Assembly: GCF_012184385.1 (NCBI RefSeq)
Contig: NZ_VSRL01000029.1
Location: forward strand, 1 to 59,085
Direction of reading: 5' to 3'
DNA length: 59,085 nt
Source: Lentzea indica
GTDB taxonomy: Bacteria; Actinomycetota; Actinomycetes; Mycobacteriales; Pseudonocardiaceae
Shown: one piece after another, positions 43,301 to 51,165 of the stretch
Position numbering within the stretch: position 1 is the first letter of the stretch
Layout of the letters: each line of letters opens with the position of its first letter
The notes under the pieces: model-generated
The model's input: only the letters and a program-made list of their open reading frames with translations
Told to the model about the DNA's origin: nothing
Databases searched by the model: none
Made by a program: the position numbers and the translations under genes

Positions 43301-44121
43301 TGGACGGCGCGCGCATGGGCGCCCACGCCCTGCTTCACACGTTGCAAGCCGAACGCGACCGCATGCGCACACACATCACCGACGCCGAACGCGATCTCTT
43401 CGACCAAACTCTCACCGGTGACACCCGAAGGCACATCGCCCAACGCATCCGGGGCGCCTCCGAACTCGTCGACACCATGAACCAACGCCTGGAGCGGGTC
43501 CAAACCGCATCCGGCATCCGCGTGCAACTCGACTGGCAGGTAGACCCCCAACTACCGCCCGGCACCCGAGAAGCACGCGACCTTCTGCTGCGCTCGGACC
43601 TGGACGCCGCGGAACGCTCGTTGCTGCACCAGTTCTTCCGCGAGCGCGTAGAAGAAGCACGCGCCCACGACACTGCAACGGGCTGGGAACAACAACTCGC
43701 CCAGGTGTTGGACTACACGACGTGGCACCAGTTCGTCGTGAAGGTGGATCGCGGCGACGGCTGGGTCCCGGTGACCAAACGCGTCCACGGCGCGTTGTCC
43801 GGCGGCGAGAAAGCCATCGTGCTGCACCTCCCGCTGTTCGCCGCGGCGGCCGCTCACTACCAGGCCACCCCTCATGCGCCCCGGTTGATCCTGCTGGACG
43901 AGGTGTTCGTGGGCGTCGACGCCACGAACCGCGGTCAGCTGCTGGAGTTGCTGGTCAACTTCGACCTGGACCTGGTGCTCACGTCGGATCACGAGTGGTG
44001 TGACTACCGGGAGCTGACCGGCATCGCGATCCATCAGCTCACCACCGGCACCGATGGCGACGATGCCGTCACGACGGTTCGCTTCACGTGGGACGGTCAC
44101 AGCCTCAAGGCTGATGAGTGA
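40342..44121 (+). CDS. jetC: Wadjet JetC-like SMC ATPase (TIGR02680)
   Basis: A 1259-residue SMC-like ATPase. Walker A is LLRGPNGTGKSKALELLLPY (about 31-50). Two long Ala/Glu/Arg-rich coiled-coil regions (about 230-570 and 720-1060) flank a globular hinge-like part around ALWRLVDF-type sequence (APLWRLVDFRPGTPPAVCAA) and TLLEVLVTDDDRCRRFLEGI. The C-terminal head has LSGGEKAIVLHLPLF (about 1152), Walker B LILLDEVFVGVDATNRGQ and the H-loop LTSDHEWCDY. It should extrude DNA loops as in other Wadjet complexes. No JetD (TIGR02679) gene follows; the last 25 bases overlap the convergent DUF6998-like gene. Confidence 0.92.
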   Translation: MTDRWQPSRAGIINVWRYYDEIFSFHQGRLLLRGPNGTGKSKALELLLPYLFDANLRPHRLSTFGSADRTMHWNLMGEGNQGSTRVGYVWLEFQHGEQWFTCGARLQATTNTSNVTATYFTTSLRVGDLALVNEAGRPLTKTDLVAEIGEYGVVHASPADYRHTVRTTLFPGVSEQRYDSLITALLQLRTPKLSERLDPSVLSSLLSRALPPLDQSDLTEIAEGFERLDRQREELRRLDEEIATAERLADVQRAYAQRVLGAAAHALQSSSEQLEDLTRAARMSERRYQRQVSLTDEAFEQLAALGREASAVDAEIAGISDLPAYQEGKQLDLLRQQLSAANLRASEAAAHAAKLRARAVADDEQASQAKADAAALADAVRLSAAEAREAAELAGMLSVFEEIDAGTDVRAGRQLLTAAVDSRSAEISSVMRAVATHERAIDARDAARQRLEETREELDLATDAEVLAQQAFEQAFAKFGADFETWARGCSELRVSEHGEVAEAAALAREEFSRIEARLHETHSALNGQLAQYNAIREKLANQVDVPPPAPYTRNAEYRSSAVGAPLWRLVDFRPGTPPAVCAAVEAALEASGLLDAWLTPGNSFGLSDQDRFAEPLLATPAPGRTLLEVLVTDDDRCRRFLEGIAFGETATGHTAAVGADGTWRLANAHGRWTKSSPAYIGADSRKRARTGRIAELTGLIEQLATELSGVDAALSQIAVRRATLAGELSRQPSTDPIEIAEDQRTKAQLRCAARKDAVAAATRRVSEAEAAVAETLRGTNTDVPDAETVSALRTAGHRWLDDRHDAFAAEAASHEALSRASLSGSLADEAEEAAAARQQEAADLAITLETVERSAGSEFHALDQQLISLRTKALALAEQRETLQDKQTSLARTLGTLEEKRKVDTARAAEATIVRDAAEARYRHLTSGHLPADAGDVPEGVVDLRLIRDSESRLGMAVHEAQQRLAGRIDLSLDPDDDVTVLSATLDGARMGAHALLHTLQAERDRMRTHITDAERDLFDQTLTGDTRRHIAQRIRGASELVDTMNQRLERVQTASGIRVQLDWQVDPQLPPGTREARDLLLRSDLDAAERSLLHQFFRERVEEARAHDTATGWEQQLAQVLDYTTWHQFVVKVDRGDGWVPVTKRVHGALSGGEKAIVLHLPLFAAAAAHYQATPHAPRLILLDEVFVGVDATNRGQLLELLVNFDLDLVLTSDHEWCDYRELTGIAIHQLTTGTDGDDAVTTVRFTWDGHSLKADE

Positions 44122-44633
44122 CTTCCGAGCATTGCCAGCAGTTCCCGCTGCTTGTCCGTCACGGTGAACGTCGGGTTGTGCCGCGGATAGATCTCCGCGG
44201 CCTCCCACAACTCGGCACGCACGCTGGACGCGGTGCCGACCTTGCGGCCACGTGAGCGAAGTTCGGTCGCAACGGCCGCCGCGTCGAACAGGTGGACGGC
44301 GTCGACGACCATCGGCCGCACCGTGCCACGTGAGCCGGCCGCGGGCGCCTTGGGCCCTGCCAGCACCAGGTAAAGGTCCGGCCCCTTCTCGCGCAGATCG
44401 AGCAACCCTTCCTGCTTCAGGTACCACCTGACGTTCACGGTCCGGCCGTCGGCGAACCTGCCGTCGACACCTTTGGTCGTGGCGTTTTCCTCCAACTCGA
44501 TACCGAAGACTTGCGCGGCGATCCAGTCGCCGAGATGCCCGGTCAACGCCGGCCGTCCGATGCACGCCGACAGCGCGGCGTCGATGCGATTGCGTTCCTG
44601 AATGAGACCAGCCACCCGCTTCATCGCGTTCAC
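44097..44633 (-). CDS. DUF6998-like small protein, last gene of the exonuclease operon
   Basis: A 178-residue protein resembling DUF6998-type proteins: IQERNRIDAALSACIGRPAL, GHLGDWIAAQVFGIELEENA, KGVDGRFADGRTVNVRWYLK, PDLYLVLAGPKAPAAGSRGT and KVGTASSVRAELWEAAEIYP. The D...VNVRWYLK pattern recalls a restriction-endonuclease-like core, but no complete catalytic triad can be asserted. GTG 44633 overlaps the preceding stop as GTGA. Its 3' end overlaps the end of jetC by 25 bases on the opposite strand, so the two transcripts collide. It is not a JetD: length and motifs do not fit. Confidence 0.7.
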   Translation of the reverse strand: MNAMKRVAGLIQERNRIDAALSACIGRPALTGHLGDWIAAQVFGIELEENATTKGVDGRFADGRTVNVRWYLKQEGLLDLREKGPDLYLVLAGPKAPAAGSRGTVRPMVVDAVHLFDAAAVATELRSRGRKVGTASSVRAELWEAAEIYPRHNPTFTVTDKQRELLAMLGSHSSALRL

Positions 44634-45289
44634 ACGAACCCACCCGCACGTCGCCGGCGCAACGCCGGGTGATCGGCCATCGCCTCCGTCATGGCCAGAA
44701 GCCATTGCGGCGGAAGCACATCCGGCGCCCCGAGCTCTTCCTTCAGGTACGCACGCCGTTCCAGCGCAACCGCGGTCTCCTGCCACCGCCGCACCGTCCA
44801 CCGCACAAGGCGGCAAGCGAGCAACACTCCGGCCGCTGCCCCCGGTGCGAACGAGGGAGACCCGAAGCCCGCGTACCGATGCATCTCCTCTTCCGTCGCA
44901 GGCAACGCATCGGGGAGGTCGACCTGCCACTCCAACGGCACGATCGCAGGGTTTTCCGCGCGTCGCTCCGAGACCCGCTTCTCGCAAGCGGCTCGGATCT
45001 CACCGATCTCGGCCAACGCATCCGGAATCGTGATCCCCACCCAGCGCCTCGGCGAAGTGTCCGCGACCGCTTCGAACTTCCGCACGAGGTCGAACGACGG
45101 CGCCCAGCCGATCAGCAGCCGATCAGCGCACAGGTCGACCAAGCGGCGTGCCGCCGTGCTGTCGGTGAACGCCTCCTCCGCCGGCACGATCCACGCGCCG
45201 GTGTTCACTCCGTCGGCGTTCACATGCCACAACGCCACCACGTTCTCCTGCTCCGTGACGACGTGGTGCAAAACGAAGTGGCCGATCAC
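44630..45289 (-). CDS. DUF6218-like protein
   Basis: A 219-residue cytoplasmic protein resembling the actinobacterial DUF6218 family. Its N-terminal strands MIGHFVLHHVVTEQENVVAL and ADGVNTGAWIVPAEEAF lead into a helical region with VDLCADRLLIGWAPSFDLVR and a positively charged C-terminus (HPALRRRRAGGFV). GTG 45289 overlaps the exonuclease stop as GTGA, and its own stop overlaps the next start the same way. The family assignment is from memory of its characteristic N-terminus. Function unknown; coupling suggests it works with the DnaQ-type exonuclease. Confidence 0.6.
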   Translation of the reverse strand: MIGHFVLHHVVTEQENVVALWHVNADGVNTGAWIVPAEEAFTDSTAARRLVDLCADRLLIGWAPSFDLVRKFEAVADTSPRRWVGITIPDALAEIGEIRAACEKRVSERRAENPAIVPLEWQVDLPDALPATEEEMHRYAGFGSPSFAPGAAAGVLLACRLVRWTVRRWQETAVALERRAYLKEELGAPDVLPPQWLLAMTEAMADHPALRRRRAGGFV

Positions 45290-46434
45290 CGCGCACCACC
45301 GGTCAGTTCACCGAGCAGCCCAGCGAACAGATCCTCGGAGACGATCGGGATTCCGTACGTGCGAGCCTTGTCCGCCTTGCCCGACATGGTGTCCGGGTCC
45401 GCCGCGATCACCATCGCCGTCCGCTTCGTGACTCCGCCCTTCACGGTGAGCCCGGCCGACGACGCCCGGCTCTCCCACACGTCCCGGGGCTCGCGCATCT
45501 CACCGGTGAAGACCACGAGATCGCCCAGCGAGAGCCGGACCGACCGCCGCAACACGTCGCCCGCGTCCACCCCGAGCAGCGACGCGACCAATCGGAGGTC
45601 GGCCTCCTCGTCGCCGGACACCACGCCGTCCTCCCAGGCTGCCTCGGCCAGGGCGGCAAGATAGCCGCGATGCAGCTCCATCACTTCCGGCAGGCCGAGG
45701 TCGAGCGCGCGAGCCACGTCGAGCAGCTCCTCCTGTTCCTCGACCGAAAGATGGCGATCGACCAACGCCCGGTCGAGCACGTCGAGGTACTCGTCGCCCC
45801 GCGGCGTTTCCACGCGAGGCAGCAGCCGCACGAGCTTCGCCAGGAAGTGCTGCTCAGGTCCGTGAGCAGCACTGCGTTGCACGGCGTACGCACTCACAGT
45901 TCGCGGCACTGTCAGCCGCACCGGCTCCACGTGCCCGATGTGCTCCAGGCACTGCACCAGCAGGCCCGCCGACGCACGCGCGTCGTGCAGTGCGGAGTGC
46001 GCGGTCCCCATCGGAACGCCTGCTACTTCGCAGCACGCGGCGAGCGAACGAGTTCTGGCTCCGAGGAAACGGCCGGCCAGCTCCATCGTGCACAGCCCAG
46101 CCGCGGTGAGTTCGTGCCCCAGCCGGGCGAACTCAGCCCGCAGGAAGCGCAGGTCGAACGACAGGTTGTGGGCGACGAGCACCCGGCCCGAGAGCCGCTC
46201 GGCGAGCTCGGCGGCGATACCGGCGAAGTCGGGCGCGCGACGAGCGTCCGAGGCGCTGATGCCGTGAACGTGCTGCGGACCGAGATCACGTCGCGGGTTG
46301 ACCAGCGTGCACCACTCGTCGACCCTGCGGCCGGACTCGTCGACGTGGACGACAGCGACCTCGATGACTCGGTGATGATGACCGGGTGAGAGCCCGGTGG
46401 TCTCGACATCGACGACCGCGTACCCGTTGCCCAT
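45286..46434 (-). CDS. DnaQ-like 3'-5' exonuclease with a C-terminal BRCT domain
   Basis: A 382-residue protein. The DEDDh exonuclease domain is at about 1-165: VVDVETTGLSPG (first Asp/Glu), LVAHNLSFDLRFLRAEFARL (second Asp) and AHSALHDARASAGLL (His and final Asp). A helical TerB-like middle region (about 215-300: LSVEEQEELLDVARALDLGL, DGVVSGDEEADLRLVASLLG) precedes a BRCT domain (about 305-375: LVVFTGEMREPRDVWESRAS, AGLTVKGGVTKRTAMVIAAD). ATG 46434 follows AGGAGG. It heads a three-gene operon running towards jetC. Such proteins act on DNA ends or replication intermediates. Confidence 0.9.
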   Translation of the reverse strand: MGNGYAVVDVETTGLSPGHHHRVIEVAVVHVDESGRRVDEWCTLVNPRRDLGPQHVHGISASDARRAPDFAGIAAELAERLSGRVLVAHNLSFDLRFLRAEFARLGHELTAAGLCTMELAGRFLGARTRSLAACCEVAGVPMGTAHSALHDARASAGLLVQCLEHIGHVEPVRLTVPRTVSAYAVQRSAAHGPEQHFLAKLVRLLPRVETPRGDEYLDVLDRALVDRHLSVEEQEELLDVARALDLGLPEVMELHRGYLAALAEAAWEDGVVSGDEEADLRLVASLLGVDAGDVLRRSVRLSLGDLVVFTGEMREPRDVWESRASSAGLTVKGGVTKRTAMVIAADPDTMSGKADKARTYGIPIVSEDLFAGLLGELTGGAR

Positions 46435-46490
46435 CCGGACCTCCTCGGCGACACGTATGCCGGGGCTGTCGTACGGACCCGTGCCTTCCG

Positions 46491-48782
46491 TTATCCGCGA
46501 CGGCCGACGTCATCCATAAGAACTAATGCGAGTTCGCCGCGGGTCGCGATCCCGAGCTTCGCGTAGGCGTTGGACAGATGGTTGTCCACTGTCCGCACGG
46601 AGATCACCAGCGACGAGGCGATCTCCTTGTTCGTCAGCCCACGCGCGGCCAGCACGGCGATCTCCCGCTCGCGCCGAGTGAGCGGTGGAGCCGTCATCAC
46701 CGCCATCGCGGGCGTGCGGGCTCCTTGGCACAACGGGAGAAGCCTGCCGAACATCGCCCGGTTCCCCGCCTCCGCGGCAGCTTCGGTCGCGTGCAGCATC
46801 AGTCCGGCTTTCTCGAAGCGGGAGGCGACCTCGGCGAGCGCTGCGGAGTCGTTGCGCACCAAGGCATCCGCATGTGCAAGGTAGATCGGGACGAGCAGGC
46901 CTGTGATCGTCTCCGCGAGCTCGCGGAGACGAGGGAGCGCTTGAGCAGCGTGCCCGAGCCGGACCGCCTCGTGCAGCAACATGGCCTCGACCGCGTACTC
47001 GTCGTGGTCACGGGCATCCGCGACCGCGTCGAACGGCGACGTGCCTCCCACCCAGATCCGGGCCTGCCACAACCCGCAGCGGTACGGCCTCTGCCCCTGC
47101 GGCACCAGCTTCTCCGCCTCGGCGAGCAGCTCGCGGCCGTCGTTGCCCAGCAACGCCTCCACGTGCGCGAGTTCGAACAGCCGCACGTACGGGCGGGCGG
47201 GGCGGGCTTCGCGTAGCAACCGGCGGGCGTCGGCGACCCTGCCGCACGTCCGGGCGAGCGATGCCCTGGACACGGCCCAGATGGACCTCATCGAGTCCCA
47301 GTCGACCAGCGCTCGATGTGCCTGCTCCGCAAGGCGTTCGGCGGCGGGCAGGTCGCCGTGCATCGCGAGGGTGAAGGCCTCGGCGGTCAGGTTCGTCTCG
47401 GCGCCCAGCGGTACACCGTCATGCGGTGGGACGACGGGGAACGGTCCGACGTACCGGCCCTGCACCACGTCGATCATCGCGAGGACCGCCGCCTCCGCCG
47501 GGTCGTCGTAGGTCAGCAACGACCGTGCCTCGTCGTACTTCCCGGCGTCGAACAGCAGGACGGCCCGCGCGGTGTCGATCTCGATCATGGCCGCGGCCTC
47601 TTCGCTGCGTCCGAGGCCCCAGCCGAGGTTCATGGCGCGGACGGAGCGCAGCTCGACCGAGTCATCGGTGGTGGCGATCATCGCGAAGATCTCTTCGGCC
47701 TCCTCCGCACGGTCGGTGAACACCAGGACCTGCGCCAACAGCCGTCCGGCCTCCACACCACCACCGACCGCCCATGCGGCCCGTGCGAGTCGTTCCGCCA
47801 GTACGACACCACGTTTCACACTCGCCAGATGCGCCGCCTTGAGCAGCAGTTCGGGGTCATCCGCCGTACCGCTGTCGAGCCGCAGGACTGCCACCCTCAG
47901 CGGGTCGTCGAGGACTGACGCGAGATAGCGCTGATGGTTGCGCTTGCGCAGAGGTGGGCACTGCGCGCGCAAGACCTCGCCGTAGAGCGGATGCGCCAGC
48001 CTCAGGCCTTCATCGGAGATGGTGACAAGACCGTCCAACGGTTCCAACGCGTCGACGAGATCGAACCCGAGCGGCTCGCCGAACGCGAGCAGCTCCAGCA
48101 CCCGGCGCTGGTCGTCCGGCACGGCGGCGAGGTGCGCCTCGATCAGCTCGACCAGCCGCGGCGACAGCGGCACCGGGCCGTCCAACGACCAGACGCCGCC
48201 GTGCTCCACCCATCGCGCCGCGAAGTGCATCTCTCGCAGCAACAACATGTTGCCCGCGGACGCCGTCCACAGCCGTGCCGCCGAAGCGCTGTCGACCGGA
48301 CCGCCCAGCACGGTCTCGACAACCTCGGTCACCTCGGACGGACCGAGCGGATCCAGTTCGATGCGCGGCAGCAGTTCGTCTTTCCACAACGCCACAACGG
48401 GATCCGGTGCACGTTCACCTGATCGCAGTGTCGCCACCACCACGGCCTCGCGGTGCTGCACAAGGAGGTGCAACAGGCCTGCGGAGGCGTCATCGAGCAG
48501 ATGGATGTCGTCGACCACGAGCACCTTGTCGCGCAACGCCGCACGTGCGGCGGTCAACATCGCCAACGGTGAGGAGTCCACCGACGGCAAGAAGGGAGCC
48601 ATCACGCCGAGCGGAATCTCCGACATAGCCGCCGTGGCACGCAAACGGACGTCGCACGCCACCTCGTCCAACAGCCGTGTCTTGCCCACGCCGGCAGACC
48701 CGGCCACGATCAGTCCGGCACCGCGCAACGCCCGCCGGACCGCGGCGAGCTCGGCGTCCCTCCCCACGAACGGCCACCCCAC
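46491..48782 (-). CDS. LuxR-family transcriptional regulator with an AAA/STAND-type ATPase domain
   Basis: A 763-residue LAL-type regulator. The N-terminal ATPase has FVGRDAELAAVRRAL, Walker A VAGSAGVGKTRLL (about 27-39) and Walker B VLVVDDIHLLDDAS (about 88). The middle third is helical, TPR-like. The C-terminal LuxR helix-turn-helix is at about 695-755 (LTRREREIAVLAARGLTNKE, IASSLVISVRTVDNHLSNAY). The start is GTG 48782. It is divergent from a P450 gene, with an 84-bp gap. Proteins of this type often activate secondary metabolism or catabolic genes; the neighbouring P450 is a plausible target. Confidence 0.92.
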   Translation of the reverse strand: MGWPFVGRDAELAAVRRALRGAGLIVAGSAGVGKTRLLDEVACDVRLRATAAMSEIPLGVMAPFLPSVDSSPLAMLTAARAALRDKVLVVDDIHLLDDASAGLLHLLVQHREAVVVATLRSGERAPDPVVALWKDELLPRIELDPLGPSEVTEVVETVLGGPVDSASAARLWTASAGNMLLLREMHFAARWVEHGGVWSLDGPVPLSPRLVELIEAHLAAVPDDQRRVLELLAFGEPLGFDLVDALEPLDGLVTISDEGLRLAHPLYGEVLRAQCPPLRKRNHQRYLASVLDDPLRVAVLRLDSGTADDPELLLKAAHLASVKRGVVLAERLARAAWAVGGGVEAGRLLAQVLVFTDRAEEAEEIFAMIATTDDSVELRSVRAMNLGWGLGRSEEAAAMIEIDTARAVLLFDAGKYDEARSLLTYDDPAEAAVLAMIDVVQGRYVGPFPVVPPHDGVPLGAETNLTAEAFTLAMHGDLPAAERLAEQAHRALVDWDSMRSIWAVSRASLARTCGRVADARRLLREARPARPYVRLFELAHVEALLGNDGRELLAEAEKLVPQGQRPYRCGLWQARIWVGGTSPFDAVADARDHDEYAVEAMLLHEAVRLGHAAQALPRLRELAETITGLLVPIYLAHADALVRNDSAALAEVASRFEKAGLMLHATEAAAEAGNRAMFGRLLPLCQGARTPAMAVMTAPPLTRREREIAVLAARGLTNKEIASSLVISVRTVDNHLSNAYAKLGIATRGELALVLMDDVGRRG

Positions 48783-48866
48783 GCAGCCAGGCTAGGTGAT
48801 CCGCGCCGCGAAGGTGGGTGATCGCCTACTCATCCCCCTGAACAGCGCAAACACCACCATGAGGGC

Positions 48867-49919
48867 ATGAGCTTCTTCGCGGACCCGACACCGTACTTCG
48901 ACAAGTGGCGCGAGCAGGGCCCCGCGCTGATCGAGACCCCGGACGGCCAGAGGTCGTGGATGATCAGCCGCTACGACGACGTCGTGCAGGCCCTCAGTCA
49001 CCCCGGACTCAGCAGCGCCGTCATCCCCGGCGGCATGCTGAACCACACCGACCCGCCTGAGCACACACGCCTGCGCAAGCCGATCGCCAAAGCGTTCTCC
49101 ACACGGCGCATGGAGGCGCTGCGGCCGCGCATCGAGCGCATTGCCAACGACCTGCTCGACGCGTGGGAGACCGAGGACGAGGTGGACGTGATCACCACGT
49201 TCGCCCATCCGCTGCCGATCACGGTCATCTGTGAACTGCTCGGTGTGCCCGAAAGGGACAGGGACGAGGTCCGCACCCTCACCGCCGAGCTGCTCGCCCC
49301 GGAGACCATGGCCGAGGCCTTCGGCCGGTTCGCCCTGTACGCGCAGCGCCTCGTGGACACCAAGGAGCCCGGTGACGACGCCATCACCGAGCTCCGCGAC
49401 GAACCGAACCTCGTGCAAACCCTTGTGCTGCTCATCACAGCAGGACACGAGACGACAGTGCAGCTCATCGGCAACGGTCTGCTCGCGCTGCTGCGCGATC
49501 CCGCCATGAAGCGGAAGTTGATCGACGACCCGATCCTGATTCCGGACGCCGTCGAGGAGCTCCTGCGCTACGACGGGCCGTTCGCCACGGGGCTGACTCG
49601 CGTCGCGATCTCCGACGTGGAGATCGGAGGGGTCACGATTCCGCGATCTTCCCAGGTCACCGTCTCACTCGGGGCAGCCAACCGGGATCCTTCCCGGTTT
49701 CCGGACCCTGACGTGTTGCAGCTGGGTCGAGACCCGCACGTCGTGTTCGGGCACGGGATCCACTACTGCGTGGGAGCGCGGCTGGCTCGCATTGAGGGCG
49801 AGATCGCGTTCGGAACGCTCCTTCGGCGTTTCCCGGAACTCGCGCTCGCCGCTGAGCCCGAGTGGCGGGAGACATTCATCCGAGGCTTGGCGTCATTTCG
49901 CGTGCGGCCGAAGCCCTGA
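48867..49919 (+). CDS. Cytochrome P450, compact
   Basis: A 350-residue P450, about 50 residues shorter than typical CYP107-type enzymes. The N-terminus starts close to the WREQGPALIETPDGQRSW segment, and some loops are short. Key elements are intact: HTDPPEHTRLRKPIAKAF (C-helix), LLITAGHETTVQLIGNG (I-helix), EELLRY (ExxR) and FGHGIHYCVGARLARIEG (heme Cys). The start is ATG 48867. Its last 44 bases overlap the end of a convergent small gene. Substrate unknown; divergent from the LuxR-type regulator. Confidence 0.9.
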   Translation: MSFFADPTPYFDKWREQGPALIETPDGQRSWMISRYDDVVQALSHPGLSSAVIPGGMLNHTDPPEHTRLRKPIAKAFSTRRMEALRPRIERIANDLLDAWETEDEVDVITTFAHPLPITVICELLGVPERDRDEVRTLTAELLAPETMAEAFGRFALYAQRLVDTKEPGDDAITELRDEPNLVQTLVLLITAGHETTVQLIGNGLLALLRDPAMKRKLIDDPILIPDAVEELLRYDGPFATGLTRVAISDVEIGGVTIPRSSQVTVSLGAANRDPSRFPDPDVLQLGRDPHVVFGHGIHYCVGARLARIEGEIAFGTLLRRFPELALAAEPEWRETFIRGLASFRVRPKP

Positions 49920-50160
49920 CGGCGGCTCGGGCTGCCGACAGGTCGTCGACGGCGTAAATCTCCGGACAGGAGGCGATGACGAGATCCTTGTCTGACGCGA
50001 CAGTCAACAAAGAAACTTTCTCAGTCAACGACTTGGCTTGCCGGACAACTCCCTTGGCATCGACGCGGATCAACGTGACCCACGTCTCTGACCAGGGAAA
50101 GTCCGCGACGGCGCTGGATTTACGCAGGCCTTCCACATCGAACTCGGCAAATCTGGGCAT
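49876..50160 (-). CDS. Small hypothetical protein
   Basis: A 94-residue cytoplasmic protein I do not recognise. It reads PRFAEFDVEGLRKSSAVADF, then PWSETWVTLIRVDAKGVVRQ, then AARAAVRASAAREMTPSLG at its end. The conserved-looking PWSETWVTLIRVDA strand pair suggests a small alpha/beta fold. It lies 48 bp downstream of another unknown gene on the same strand, and its 3' end overlaps the convergent P450 gene by 44 bases. Confidence 0.55.
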   Translation of the reverse strand: MPRFAEFDVEGLRKSSAVADFPWSETWVTLIRVDAKGVVRQAKSLTEKVSLLTVASDKDLVIASCPEIYAVDDLSAARAAVRASAAREMTPSLG

Positions 50161-50208
50161 GCCACCAAGATAACGAGTGAAGGTTGCGGAAAGCCAAAGA
50201 TCACCCTT

Positions 50209-51165
50209 TCACCGCAATGCCGCCAGCAGATGAGACAGGTTGACACCAACGGCGTCCGCCAACCGGCGGACGACTTCTGGAGCGGGTGCCAGCGGGTGTG
50301 TCTCACGAGTGAACGGCAGGCCTTCACCGCCTGAAAACTTCGATTGCGGGGTAACTGGCGCGAGGATCGGGTAGACGCGCCAGCGCGGCACCTTCGAGTC
50401 CGCCATGGCAAGCGTGTTCTCGTGCCACAACATCACGGCGGAACTCCGCACGTTCCGCGCGAGGACACATCCGTAGCCCGTCAGGGTGATCGCGCGAGCG
50501 GCCGCCCGCACGGGGTTCCGGAAGTCGCCGTCCACCACCCACACGCCGTTGATGACCTCCGCCGACAGGCCCTCCACCTCCAGCGCGGCGAGCGTCTCCG
50601 CGTGCTGGTCGTCAGCAGCGGCCGTGGCCAGTTCGACGACCTCCTGGACCTCTGAGGCCGTCACAACGCGCGCACCGGCCTCCGTGGAGGCGTGCAGGAG
50701 CCGTTCGACGTAACGGTCCTCCGCGTAGGCGGCCCACTCCTGCGCCTTCTCCCACGCCGACCGCGCGATGACGTCGGCCTCGGAACCGCCGCGCAGACGT
50801 GCGTCCTGCAGCAGCTGCGCGAGCACCACGGCGATGACAGAGCTCAACAGGGCGTCATCGCGTGACTCGTCGTCCTCGGGCACGAGCGTGACGACCAGGT
50901 CGCGCAGCTCCGTGCGCCAGCTCTCGTCGCCCGCCCACACGCCGATGGCGAGCAGGTTCAGGTAGTGGTCCGCGATGGCCATCCGCACGAGCAACGGCTG
51001 AGTGCCCGCCTCCCGCGCGTCACGGCGGGCGGTCGCCTTCACCTGCTGCCGTTCCGCGGGATCCACCACGCTCACGCGGATCTTGTCGAGTTCGTCGAGG
51101 AAGTCGTCCCACCGGTTCTCCGAGAACCGGGCGAAGACGTCGTCCACCTCATACCTCCAGCTCAC
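50209..51165 (-). CDS. Hypothetical protein coupled to the FolP2-like gene
   Basis: A 318-residue protein I do not recognise. The N-terminal two thirds are helical (YEVDDVFARFSENRWDDFLD, LVRMAIADHYLNLLAIGVWA, LLSSVIAVVLAQLLQDARLR). The C-terminal third holds strands and ends APEVVRRLADAVGVNLSHLL. No signal peptide is present. GTG 51165 overlaps the FolP2-like stop as GTGA, so the two proteins are probably made together. The region GDFRNPVRAAARAITLTGYG might form a compact ligand-binding core, but this is speculative. Confidence 0.65.
   Translation of the reverse strand: MSWRYEVDDVFARFSENRWDDFLDELDKIRVSVVDPAERQQVKATARRDAREAGTQPLLVRMAIADHYLNLLAIGVWAGDESWRTELRDLVVTLVPEDDESRDDALLSSVIAVVLAQLLQDARLRGGSEADVIARSAWEKAQEWAAYAEDRYVERLLHASTEAGARVVTASEVQEVVELATAAADDQHAETLAALEVEGLSAEVINGVWVVDGDFRNPVRAAARAITLTGYGCVLARNVRSSAVMLWHENTLAMADSKVPRWRVYPILAPVTPQSKFSGGEGLPFTRETHPLAPAPEVVRRLADAVGVNLSHLLAALR

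Noticed and set aside
44097-44633. DUF6998-like gene considered as a replacement or remnant JetD
   Set aside because: It is on the opposite strand, only 178 residues, and has no JetD-like C-terminal Toprim/DUF2399 pattern. It belongs to the exonuclease operon.
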